A program made the position numbers and the translations under genes. The notes below the pieces were generated by a model. That model did not search any database. It had not been told where the DNA came from and saw nothing but the letters and a program-made list of their open reading frames with translations. From assembly GCA_029863665.1 (NCBI GenBank), contig JAOTUX010000051.1:1-7088 (forward strand): 7,088 bases of DNA, read 5' to 3'. The DNA comes from Candidatus Nitrosopumilus sp. Lineage in GTDB: Archaea > Thermoproteota > Nitrososphaeria > Nitrososphaerales > Nitrosopumilaceae. This document shows positions 1 through 5,177 of this stretch, piece by piece. The first letter of the stretch is position 1, and each line of letters begins with the position of its first letter.

Positions 1-53
1 CTTGTTTATTGTAATTTATGCAATAAAGAAAAAATCAAAAGGAAAATCAAAGC

Positions 54-437
54 ATGATAACAATTGACTGCACTAATGCTTTGGTAATAAAGGACCAACT
101 ATTGGTGTATGTTGCTGACAAACTTGAAGTCCTTCCATTTCTAAAATCTGAAAAGATTCTCCTTACCCCAATTGATGATTCTCAAAATATTGACAAATCC
201 CTTGTATTATCAGCCATTACAGAATTTTTAAAATCAGTTAATCTTGATGAGAATTTTCAAATTATTACTAAAGACAATGACATCGACATGGTGCCACTTG
301 ATGGTAAAGACATGAAAGAAAAACTTGAAAAACATGGTCAAAGTAGGCAAGACTTGTTTTTTGAGTGCACTCATTGCGGTTTTATGACTCTATATGAAGT
401 AGAATGGAGAACCCATAAATTGATTCATTACATTTGA
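54..437 (+). CDS. Small C2H2 zinc-finger protein
   Basis: This 127-residue protein has a single classical C2H2 zinc finger at its extreme C-terminus: C-x2-C-x12-H-x3-H, beginning ECTHCGF and ending HKLIHYI, roughly residues 104-125. The first 100 residues are acidic and mixed alpha/beta in character, and I do not recognise them as a named domain. Single-finger proteins of this size are common in archaea and are usually taken to be nucleic-acid-binding or protein-contact factors; no target can be read from the sequence. The ATG at 54 has a weak purine-rich AAAAGG about 11 bases upstream and an AT-rich TATA-like stretch near 5-18. The stop lies 11 bases before the next gene's ATG, so the two are probably cotranscribed. 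The product is cytosolic, with no signal peptide or membrane segment. The coding call is firm and the finger is clear; the function is unknown. Confidence 0.8.
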   Translation: MITIDCTNALVIKDQLLVYVADKLEVLPFLKSEKILLTPIDDSQNIDKSLVLSAITEFLKSVNLDENFQIITKDNDIDMVPLDGKDMKEKLEKHGQSRQDLFFECTHCGFMTLYEVEWRTHKLIHYI

Positions 438-448
438 GATTGGAAAAA

Positions 449-967
449 ATGAACTATGCTGAAAACCTAAAGAAAAGAATAATTCTTGTAGCAGTAGCGA
501 TTGCTTCTTACATCTTTGTTCCAATTCCAATTGGACTATCAATGTTTTCATTTTTTCATCCAACATCATTTCCAATCGCAGGATATGTTGTGCATGCAAT
601 ACAGGTTTTTGTATTTGTAATTTTGTTATATGGGGCATTAGCATGGGTAAAACCCTCACTTGTTCCCCCATACATTTCCAAGAAAATTATTGTAGGCGTA
701 ATCTGCGCAATTATCATTTTGGCAGTACTGCCAGAAGGATTATGGTCCCTTGAACCTGTTGGACTCTGTATTATTACCAACAAGTCTCAGGGAGGAAATA
801 GTGTGAGTACCAACGGAGAGTCGACTGAACAACAATGCATAGATGGTTGCCTTCAGAGCGGAAAGGGAAATGTCGAATTTAATCAAATCTCTTGTGAATT
901 TGATGGTATTGGCACATCTTGGTCCAAGACTCCAGAAGAATTTCAGGGGTACAAACCAGATCTTTGA
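449..967 (+). CDS. Three-helix membrane protein with Cys-containing external tail
   Basis: This 172-residue protein starts at ATG 449, with GGA just upstream. An in-frame TTG at 434 overlaps the previous stop but has no ribosome site and adds only five residues. Three hydrophobic segments are visible at about residues 11-33, 43-67 and 79-98. Lysines before segment 1 (KKR) and before segment 3 (ISKK) put the N-terminus and the second loop inside by the positive-inside rule. That leaves a polar tail of about 75 residues outside, holding Cys107, Cys130, Cys134 and Cys149, which could form disulfides. No catalytic motif or known family is recognised. It probably shares a transcript with the upstream C2H2 gene (11-base gap). 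Function unknown; the membrane call is confident, the topology is inferred. Confidence 0.75.
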   Translation: MNYAENLKKRIILVAVAIASYIFVPIPIGLSMFSFFHPTSFPIAGYVVHAIQVFVFVILLYGALAWVKPSLVPPYISKKIIVGVICAIIILAVLPEGLWSLEPVGLCIITNKSQGGNSVSTNGESTEQQCIDGCLQSGKGNVEFNQISCEFDGIGTSWSKTPEEFQGYKPDL

Positions 968-1039
968 ATTTTGTTGTCCTTATAGAAAAAAATTGTGATT
1001 TTGACCTCTAATTCTTTGAATGAATTATTACGAGAAACC

Positions 1040-1047
1040 CATAAAAC
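1040..1047 (+). promoter_or_regulatory. TATA box of a leaderless gene
   Basis: The sequence CATAAAAC is centred about 26 bp before the ATG at 1070, which is the usual archaeal TATA-to-start distance. Transcription would therefore begin at or next to the start codon. No ribosome binding site precedes the ATG, consistent with a leaderless mRNA. Confidence 0.5.
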
Positions 1048-1069
1048 CAAAACCCCTTACTTTCAATAA

Positions 1070-2278
1070 ATGGAAGAAAACTACAACTCGATCACTTTTA
1101 GATCATATAATCTTGAAAATGATAACCGTTGCAAAACCATAGTAAAAATTGAATCTGAATATATGGATAAACTGGGAGTTAAAGAAGGTGATATCATTAA
1201 AGTTACTGGAAAAGATAGTGCAATGGCATTTTGTTTTTCAGCAAACCAAGAAGAAATAGAAAAAGCAAAATCACAAGATCCCACAATAGAGTATTTGAAT
1301 TCAGATCATAAGGAGGTGGAGTATCCAATAGTAATCATGAGCAGTCCTGTTCATTGTAATGCATGTCCTTCAAGACGATTAAGGTTAGTAGAACTGGAGA
1401 AACTCCCTTCTCGTGATTTCAAAAACCAAATTCCAGAAGCTGATATTGTCACGTTGGGAACAATGAAATTTACGGAAAATACAATGCCAGGATACAAAGA
1501 CAACATTGATTTTTCACCCTTGTATGGTCAAATAGTAAAAAAACAAGAGAGAGTGAACCTGACATTTTTTCCGGACTTTGCACAAAAACACCAGAGAACT
1601 TCTAGGGGTGGACACACTCACCCTCCAAATTTCTCATCTATGATTATTGATGCAACGCCAGAAAACCATGACTTTTGGCTTGTCACTAAAAACACAAAAT
1701 TTGAATTTCAAGAAATTTCGATGGATGAGTTTAAGGGAAAAATTAGCAAACCTGAGGCTTTATCTTTTATCAAGACAATTCCAATACCACACAAATTCCA
1801 CGCACAAGATACCGATATTGTATTTACATCCCTTGAAGTTTTTGATAATGCGATGAAGCTTCGATGGTATTCACTTCAGCGAATAAAACTTCCAGAGAAT
1901 ATTTTTTCAAATCCTTCAAAAGCAAACGAGATTACCATGAACATGAGTCACGAATCAGCTGAGTTGACCCTAGAGATCAAAGATGATCTTGGAAATATCT
2001 ATGCAGATGGTCATTCTGCGGGAGGTGGAGGTAGTAGTGGTCCTGATCCCACAACAAATGAAATGGTGTTGGATCATTCAGGAGAACATAGATTCTTTTC
2101 AACTTTAGATCCTAATGCAAAGGAAATCACAATTTGTGTAAAAGAGATGATGTGGGTCAAAAGAAATCGTAGGACAATACCGCCTCCTTCAACTCCTCCA
2201 AAAATGTACCCAATTACTGACTCTCCCCCTAAACTCTCAGTGTTGGAAGGTCAGTGGGAATTCAAGGTAACTCTATGA
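1070..2278 (+). CDS. CDC48-N-like double barrel fused to a beta-sandwich domain, no ATPase
   Basis: 402 residues. Residues 20-110 resemble the N-terminal double-psi barrel of CDC48/VAT: a segment reading MDKLGVKEGDIIKVTGK matches the family's 'LGV-EGD-V-I-GK' core, and the CNACPSRRLRL stretch aligns with the 'NAGVSIGD-V-V' strand. Residues 124-168 (DIVTLGT to NLTFFPDF) look like the second half of that adaptor region. No Walker A or B motif follows. Residues 235-402 form a separate beta-rich part with the patterns SLEVFDNAMKLRW, LEIKDDLGNIYADG, a Gly/Ser-rich loop at 317-324, and a closing GQWEFKVTL. These recall a widespread uncharacterised bacterial/archaeal beta-sandwich seen in small stress-response and anti-sigma-like proteins. 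A GGHTH segment lies at 180-184, and C96/C99 form a CxxC. There is no signal peptide. In CDC48 the barrel binds partner proteins, so an adaptor or substrate-recognition role is possible but inferred. The ATG at 1070 is leaderless. Confidence 0.8.
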   Translation: MEENYNSITFRSYNLENDNRCKTIVKIESEYMDKLGVKEGDIIKVTGKDSAMAFCFSANQEEIEKAKSQDPTIEYLNSDHKEVEYPIVIMSSPVHCNACPSRRLRLVELEKLPSRDFKNQIPEADIVTLGTMKFTENTMPGYKDNIDFSPLYGQIVKKQERVNLTFFPDFAQKHQRTSRGGHTHPPNFSSMIIDATPENHDFWLVTKNTKFEFQEISMDEFKGKISKPEALSFIKTIPIPHKFHAQDTDIVFTSLEVFDNAMKLRWYSLQRIKLPENIFSNPSKANEITMNMSHESAELTLEIKDDLGNIYADGHSAGGGGSSGPDPTTNEMVLDHSGEHRFFSTLDPNAKEITICVKEMMWVKRNRRTIPPPSTPPKMYPITDSPPKLSVLEGQWEFKVTL

Positions 2279-2513
2279 TTAATAAATATTATAAATATAT
2301 GACTTTAAAATAATATTTTCATCTACATTTTAATTGATTATCTAGAAAATACGAAAACTACCGTCAGTTAATCGATGTAAACTGATACAAATCTGCTAAG
2401 TTTTTTAACTCTTATGGTTATCCATTTTGTTCAGATCCCTTTAGGGGAATTGCAAATTTGGTTCAAATCTCCAGTTGAAATTAATTTATTAAAGCTCGAT
2501 TTTTGAGATTTGA
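2279..2513. other. AT-rich intergenic spacer between converging genes
   Basis: This 235-base spacer lies between the 3' ends of two convergent genes. It begins with a very AT-rich run (about 2279-2320) that may end transcription of the plus-strand gene. A short CCC-TTTA-GGG hairpin lies near 2438-2447, and one small open frame is listed separately. No RNA gene is recognised. Confidence 0.5.
2414..2506 (+). CDS. Possible 30-residue leaderless small protein
   Basis: An ATG at 2414 opens a 30-codon frame (MVIHFVQIPLGELQIWF…, ending …NLLKLDF) that stops at 2504-2506. A TATA-like ATACAAA at 2385-2391 is centred about 26 bp upstream, the same geometry as the leaderless genes in this window. The product would be hydrophobic-rich and matches nothing I recognise. 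Frames of this length arise easily by chance, so this is only a candidate. Confidence 0.22.
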   Translation: MVIHFVQIPLGELQIWFKSPVEINLLKLDF

Positions 2514-2723
2514 TTATTTTTTTCTATTATAGCGCATTCTTGCTGCATCTCCTTTCATACCTACAAATCTTCCAATTTCATCCCATTCCCAATCAAAGCC
2601 CTGAAGGATGGTAATTTGGGTATCTAGATCTTTCCCTTGAGTAGCAAGAATGCACGTTAATTTATCTAATTTTTTACTAATTTCTTGCAATAACTCATTG
2701 TCTGATTTTGAGGGTTTTCCCAT
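2514..2723 (-). CDS. Small coiled-coil/HTH protein, divergent member
   Basis: This 69-residue protein is transcribed leftward. Residues 8-29 (NELLQEISKKLDKLTCIL) form an amphipathic helix suited to coiled-coil pairing. Residues 36-66 form a helix-turn-helix of the sigma-70 region 4 type (ITILQGFDWEWDEIGRFVG, then an arginine-rich recognition helix with RMRYNRKK). The same two-part plan recurs in the three plus-strand small genes that start 175 bp away, so these look like diverged paralogues. It is probably a dimeric DNA-binding protein that controls itself and the divergent operon; that role is inferred from position. The ATG at 2723 lies about 25 bp from its TATA-like box, so it is probably leaderless. 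It shares the 174-base divergent intergenic region, with its palindrome, with the operon. Confidence 0.75.
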   Translation of the reverse strand: MGKPSKSDNELLQEISKKLDKLTCILATQGKDLDTQITILQGFDWEWDEIGRFVGMKGDAARMRYNRKK

Positions 2724-2744
2724 GACTATTGATGATTTATCAAG

Positions 2745-2752
2745 TTATTTAA
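2745..2752 (-). promoter_or_regulatory. TATA box for the minus-strand HTH gene
   Basis: Read on the minus strand this is TTAAATAA, centred about 26 bp upstream of the ATG at 2723. That predicts initiation at the start codon. No ribosome binding site precedes the ATG, which fits a leaderless transcript. Confidence 0.5.
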
Positions 2753-2814
2753 TTTTACTGTACTATGGTAATATCATTATCAAAAATCATTAATTATGGG
2801 CACAATTTTATTAA

Positions 2815-2835
2815 TAATTATGAGGATCATAATTA
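2815..2835. promoter_or_regulatory. Palindromic operator candidate between divergent promoters
   Basis: A perfect inverted repeat has 9-bp arms TAATTATGA and TCATAATTA around a 3-bp spacer GGA. A further half-site, TAATTATG, lies upstream at 2791-2798, with its start 24 bp before the left arm. The palindrome sits between the leftward TATA box (2745-2752) and the rightward one (2861-2868), where a dimeric HTH repressor could control both directions. Which of the local HTH proteins binds it, if any, is not shown by the sequence. Confidence 0.5.
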
Positions 2836-2860
2836 CCAATAATGCTTCAAACCATAAAGG

Positions 2861-2868
2861 TTATATAG
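2861..2868 (+). promoter_or_regulatory. TATA box for the HTH/Ymh operon
   Basis: TTATATAG is centred at about 2865 and preceded by a purine-rich AAAGG-type stretch where a BRE would lie. Initiation 25 bp downstream falls near 2890, giving a leader of under 10 bases before the ATG at 2898. A second TATATATA at 2883-2890 would initiate inside the gene and is less suitable. Confidence 0.5.
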
Positions 2869-2897
2869 GTAACATATATTAGTATATATAAGAAACG

Positions 2898-3119
2898 ATG
2901 TCAGGTAAAAATGAAAATGAAGATATTAAAAAGAGATTAGATACAATGATTGGAATTATGCTAAATCCATCAATGCAACAAGGAACTACCAAAGAGAAAA
3001 TCCAGTATCTCTCTTCTTTAAAATATGATAATCAGGAAATTGCCCAAATCTTGGGAACGACATACAGTTTGGTAGCAAAAGAAAAATCTAGAGCAAAAAA
3101 GGTGAAAAGCAACGAGTGA
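2898..3119 (+). CDS. Small coiled-coil/HTH protein, first gene of operon
   Basis: 73 residues. An N-terminal amphipathic helix (about 8-22, EDIKKRLDTMIGIML) precedes a linker and a sigma-70 region 4-like helix-turn-helix at about 32-66 (KIQYLSSLKYDNQEIAQILG, then TYSLVAKEKSRAKK). The EIAQILGTT turn is the classic pattern of small archaeal and phage HTH proteins. The basic C-terminus (RAKKVK) would aid nucleic-acid contact. It opens a four-gene plus-strand operon with gaps of two bases or overlaps, so it is cotranscribed with two more HTH proteins and a Ymh-type effector. It overlaps the next gene's likely start by eight bases. The start has a near-leaderless promoter rather than a ribosome site. 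A DNA-binding regulator or antitoxin-like role is inferred. Confidence 0.8.
   Translation: MSGKNENEDIKKRLDTMIGIMLNPSMQQGTTKEKIQYLSSLKYDNQEIAQILGTTYSLVAKEKSRAKKVKSNE
3101..3105 (+). promoter_or_regulatory. Ribosome binding site pointing to an ACG start at 3112
   Basis: GGTGA matches the archaeal anti-Shine-Dalgarno core and lies six bases before ACG 3112-3114. The other genes of this operon have similar sites at comparable spacing: GAGGT nine bases before 3339 and AGGTG five bases before 3638. The nearby GTG (3116) and ATG (3119) are in a frame that stops within a few codons, so this site makes sense only for the frame read from 3112. Confidence 0.55.
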
Positions 3120-3336
3120 TGATATCTTAAAATCTATTGATAGAAGATTGGAAACTATTACCAATCTAATCGCTATCAATGCAATAAAAGACAAACCGCT
3201 CAATGAACAGATAGATATTCTTTTTAGTGCACATTTGACAGTCAACCAAATTGCAACCATACTGAATAAATCCCCAAATAACATTAGTGTCCGTTTACAC
3301 CAGAAGAAAAATTCCAAGAAAAAAGAGGTCAAATAG
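3112..3336 (+). CDS. Small coiled-coil/HTH protein, probable ACG start
   Basis: From ACG 3112 the frame gives 74 residues, almost the length of its upstream paralogue: SDDILKSIDRRLETITNLI helix at about 2-20, then a sigma-70 region 4-like HTH at about 30-64 (NEQIDILFSAHLTVNQIATI, followed by SPNNISVRLHQKK) and a lysine-rich tail. No ATG, GTG or TTG exists in frame before TTG 3148. Starting at 3148 would delete 12 residues, including half of the N-terminal helix conserved in the paralogues. With GGTGA at the right distance, either ACG is used as a weak start or an ancestral ATG has mutated and the gene is poorly expressed. It overlaps the preceding gene's stop, so translational coupling is likely. 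HTH identity is confident; the start is not. Confidence 0.65.
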   Translation, partial: TSDDILKSIDRRLETITNLIAINAIKDKPLNEQIDILFSAHLTVNQIATILNKSPNNISVRLHQKKNSKKKEVK

Positions 3337-3338
3337 AC

Positions 3339-3635
3339 ATGGAAAAAGATTCTGAAATTCTGAAACAATTGAAAAGTATTAATGGTAAATTGGATATTTT
3401 AATTAACTTAACAAGACTAAGTGCACCAAAACAAAAACCCACAAAAGAAGAAGAGAAAATTTTTTCATTATGCAATATGAAAAATACTGTCGCAGATATG
3501 ATTGAAAAAACAGGAAAGAAAAGGGGAAATGTGGAAGTTGTTCTCATTAGTCTTAGAAATAAGTCGCTAATTAATTCTAACAACATCAAAGATAAAGAAA
3601 CAGGAAAAAGGAAAACTGTTTATTCAAAGGTGTAA
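3339..3635 (+). CDS. Coiled-coil/winged-HTH protein
   Basis: 98 residues, starting two bases after the previous stop, with GAGGT nine bases upstream of the ATG. Residues 4-27 (SEILKQLKSINGKLDILINL) form the same amphipathic helix seen in the other small operon proteins. The DNA-binding part differs: residues 37-82 read as a winged helix, with EKIFSLCNMKNTVADMIEKT then KRGNVEVVLISLRNKSLI, followed by a basic beta-wing (about 83-98, ETGKRKTVYSKV). This resembles the MarR/ArsR-type 'N-V-x-L-x-L-R-x-K-G-L-I' pattern. The shared N-terminal helix suggests that the small proteins could pair with one another through it. It is followed two bases later by the Ymh-type gene. Probably a DNA-binding regulator; target unknown. 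Confidence 0.8.
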   Translation: MEKDSEILKQLKSINGKLDILINLTRLSAPKQKPTKEEEKIFSLCNMKNTVADMIEKTGKKRGNVEVVLISLRNKSLINSNNIKDKETGKRKTVYSKV

Positions 3636-3637
3636 AA

Positions 3638-4318
3638 ATGGCCATAAGTAAACTTGTTTTAGATGCGTTAAGAAAAAAAGGAATTCCAGATCAAACAGTA
3701 CACTCTAGAAAACGTGCAATTAGAAAGAATGTAAATAATGCAATTTCATCAGAAGTGGCTTTAGATGTGGTGGCCGCAAATGAAGGCATAGATGTTCACA
3801 AATTATTAACTAAGGATAAGCGAACTCAAGAATTAGCAGATTTTAAACAAGCACAGGCCACACTTGATTTTACTAACGGCAAAAATACATCTAGAAAACA
3901 ATCTAAAGAAAAAGAGACAAAGACAGAAATTGAAAAATCCCCATACGATATGTCTTTAAGTAAATACAAAGTAGATTCCGAATTGATAAGTGATTGTAAA
4001 CTTGTCAAACCATATAGAAATGCTGTAACCAATGCATGCCTAACATTAGAAACAAATATGCGTAAAATTCTAAATGTTTCAGAAAATGTTACAGGGACAG
4101 ATTTAGTATCAGAAGCAGCAAAACAGGGATTGTTTAATAGACCAAATAAATCAGAATCTCAAGGACTTGAGATGTTGTTTAGAAGTGCAGTTATGTGGAT
4201 AAGAAATCCACCAGGTCACAGAAAAGTGAAATACGACAAAGAATCAGCATTGAAATTAGTTCTATATGCAGATTATTTGATAAAATTATTTAGTGATCTA
4301 AAAAATAAGAAAATCTAG
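3638..4318 (+). CDS. TIGR02391/Hypoth_Ymh-type protein with HEPN-like motif
   Basis: 226 residues; ATG two bases after the preceding stop, with AGGTG five bases upstream. The C-terminal half (about 115-222) fits the TIGR02391/Hypoth_Ymh pattern: LVKPYRNAVTNACLTLETNMRKI, then GTDLVSEAAKQGLF, then MLFRSAVMWIRNPPGH and an A-LKLVLYADYLIKLF helix. R189-N190-P-P-G-H194 is an R-x4-H motif like that of HEPN ribonucleases, and the usual family form is RNPxAH. The N-terminal part (about 1-75) has a basic helix pair, and ISSEVALDVVAANEGIDVHKLL is a small helical element I have seen in association with this family. A Lys/Glu-rich linker (81-100) joins the two. Family members occur near restriction and defence genes, so an RNA-cleaving or abortive-infection effector is plausible, but activity is inferred. 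It is the last gene of the operon behind three HTH proteins. Confidence 0.75.
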   Translation: MAISKLVLDALRKKGIPDQTVHSRKRAIRKNVNNAISSEVALDVVAANEGIDVHKLLTKDKRTQELADFKQAQATLDFTNGKNTSRKQSKEKETKTEIEKSPYDMSLSKYKVDSELISDCKLVKPYRNAVTNACLTLETNMRKILNVSENVTGTDLVSEAAKQGLFNRPNKSESQGLEMLFRSAVMWIRNPPGHRKVKYDKESALKLVLYADYLIKLFSDLKNKKI

Positions 4319-4359
4319 TTTTTGAACCTATAAAAACATGGACACCGTCCGGCCCACTA

Positions 4360-4421
4360 CTCTCATAGAGATTCGTTTGAAAATATTTTACAGCAAAAAC
4401 TTGCATGCTCTCATAGGGATT
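4360..4421 (+). repeat. 14-bp direct repeat pair, 48 bp apart
   Basis: CTCTCATAGAGATT (4360-4373) and CTCTCATAGGGATT (4408-4421) match at 13 of 14 positions. Only two units are present, so this is not a CRISPR. The first lies just after the initiation point predicted from the TATA box at 4329-4336. Its role is unknown. Confidence 0.5.
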
Positions 4422-4478
4422 TTGTAAATTGGATCAATCTCTCACTTTTTGACGTATAGGTAAAATTTTTGAGTGAAA

Positions 4479-4494
4479 TTTGAATTTTTTCAAA
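4479..4494 (+). terminator. Possible T-rich hairpin terminator
   Basis: TTTGAA and TTCAAA can pair around a TTTT loop within a very T-rich stretch (4460-4494). Archaeal termination depends mainly on U-runs, so this may end the operon transcript or a short RNA initiated near 4357. It is weak, with an AT-rich six-base stem. Confidence 0.3.
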
Positions 4495-4564
4495 ATCTTA
4501 GAGTCAGTGGAGTGTTAGTTAGGAGCATCCGAACAATATTTGATGATGGGACTAACATGACGTG

Positions 4565-4778
4565 CAAGTTGGTAGTACTGGTCTCTTATGATACCTTCAG
4601 AGGTGAAATTATTTTTCTTGAAATCACAATTTCTTCGTACCACACCACAAGTAATTTATTAGTAAATTGTGGTGTGGTGGGATTTTTCAGGCACGAAATA
4701 CAGTGAAGTACCACAGTTTCGACCACAGAAATTGGGAGTAATTAGGCACGAAATTTCCAAGAATTTTTGGTGTGGTAT
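4565..4778 (+). repeat. Unrecognised non-coding element, copy A
   Basis: Copy A of a duplicated element; copy B lies at 5643-5846 in the same direction. Order of parts: a 36-bp core (4565-4600), identical to copy B at 33 of 36 positions and starting CAAGTTGGTA; a hairpin built on CCACACCAC/GTGGTGTGG (4638-4679); and two AGGCACGAAAT motifs at 4689 and 4744, exactly 55 bp apart. A GGTGTGG at 4769-4775 echoes the hairpin arm. Sequence between these parts is diverged from copy B while the spacing is kept, which argues for a selected architecture rather than a fresh duplication. I do not recognise the element. A partial open frame crosses it but is probably chance. Boundaries are approximate. Confidence 0.65.
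4638..4679. repeat. Strong hairpin inside copy A
   Basis: ACCACACCAC pairs with GTGGTGTGGT. After a four-base AAGT bulge on the left side, AATTTA pairs with TAAATT around a TTAG loop. The counterpart in copy B (5720-5757) keeps CACACC/GGTGTG, but the rest of its stem is poorer. Confidence 0.6.
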
Positions 4779-4851
4779 TTTATTTTTTGACTCTTTATTC
4801 CGTAATTGGTTACCGTTTTACACATCTGTCTAGTACATATTCCCATTCATC

Positions 4852-4977
4852 TTCTATGGTCTTCTCTTCTATGGTCTTCTCTTCTATGGTCTTCTCTTCT
4901 ATGGTCTTCTCTTCTATGGTCTTCTCTTCTATGGTCTTCTCTTCTATGGTCTTCTCTTCTATGGTCTTCTCTTCTAT
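4852..4977 (+). repeat. Perfect 15-bp tandem repeat, eight copies
   Basis: The unit TTCTATGGTCTTCTC is repeated eight times without a single mismatch (4852-4971), then a six-base partial unit. Perfect identity implies recent expansion or active homogenisation. Because 15 is a multiple of three, several frames stay open across it. On the minus strand the frame reads as a repeated EEKTI pentapeptide, running from after a TAG at 5002-5004 to a TAA at 4810-4812. That frame has no ATG, GTG or TTG, so I do not call a gene. Confidence 0.9.
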
Positions 4978-4980
4978 TAT

Positions 4981-5177
4981 TGGTCTCCAATAGTTGATTT
5001 CCTAAATTATTTAACGGATTGAATTAATTGGGTAATTTTACCGTGAACAAATTATTTTACTGGAAGTACATGTATGTACTCGATAGGGTTTTTTGATTAG
5101 ACGAACTCCTACACTACAATAAGAGGATCTATCCCTATGGTTGGATGTTTTGGATATATTTTTTGAGAATTCAAGAT
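4981..5177. other. Non-coding spacer downstream of the VOC gene
   Basis: About 200 bases with no gene. It contains small hairpins (ATTGG-TCT-CCAAT at 4979-4991 and GGTAA-TT-TTACC at 5031-5042) and the 14-bp inverted repeat at 5066-5079. No promoter or RNA gene is recognised with confidence. Confidence 0.4.
5066..5079. repeat. Short inverted repeat GTACAT-GT-ATGTAC
   Basis: Perfect 6-bp arms lie around a GT spacer. A version differing at one base, GTACAT-GT-GTGTAC, lies at 5630-5643 on the other side of the VOC gene, touching the start of repeat copy B. The two may be protein-binding sites or traces of an insertion; neither is proven. Confidence 0.4.

Larger units (their letters stand above)
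4319..4560. other. Non-coding spacer after the operon, with a TATA box
   Basis: About 240 bases with no convincing gene. TATAAAAA at 4329-4336 is a good TATA box that would initiate near 4357, yet no sizeable open frame follows, so it may drive a small non-coding RNA or be fortuitous. A short 29-codon ATG frame (from 4338) starts upstream of the predicted initiation point and is not supported by it. A direct repeat and a hairpin in this spacer are listed separately. Confidence 0.4.

Noticed and set aside
390..671. Minus-strand open frame across the C2H2/membrane gene junction
   Set aside because: It overlaps two well-supported plus-strand genes, has no recognisable domain and no promoter signal of its own.
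2455..2475. GGTTCAAATC resembling a tRNA T-arm
   Set aside because: The flanking bases do not form a T-stem, and no acceptor, D-arm or anticodon arm can be placed within the 70 bases upstream.
4360..4421. Direct repeats as a CRISPR array
   Set aside because: There are only two 14-bp units, no third repeat at the same period, and no cas genes nearby.
4473..4706. Plus-strand open frame crossing repeat copy A, with a peptide KLVVLVSYDTF also seen as KLVILVSYDTF in copy B
   Set aside because: The shared peptide follows directly from the conserved 36-bp DNA core, the flanking peptides do not match, and there is no convincing start or ribosome site. It would deserve a second look only if more copies kept the frame.
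4772..4997. Plus-strand open frames through the minisatellite (MVFSS and LLWSS repeats)
   Set aside because: A 15-bp unit without stops keeps frames open automatically; the flanks show no coding character.
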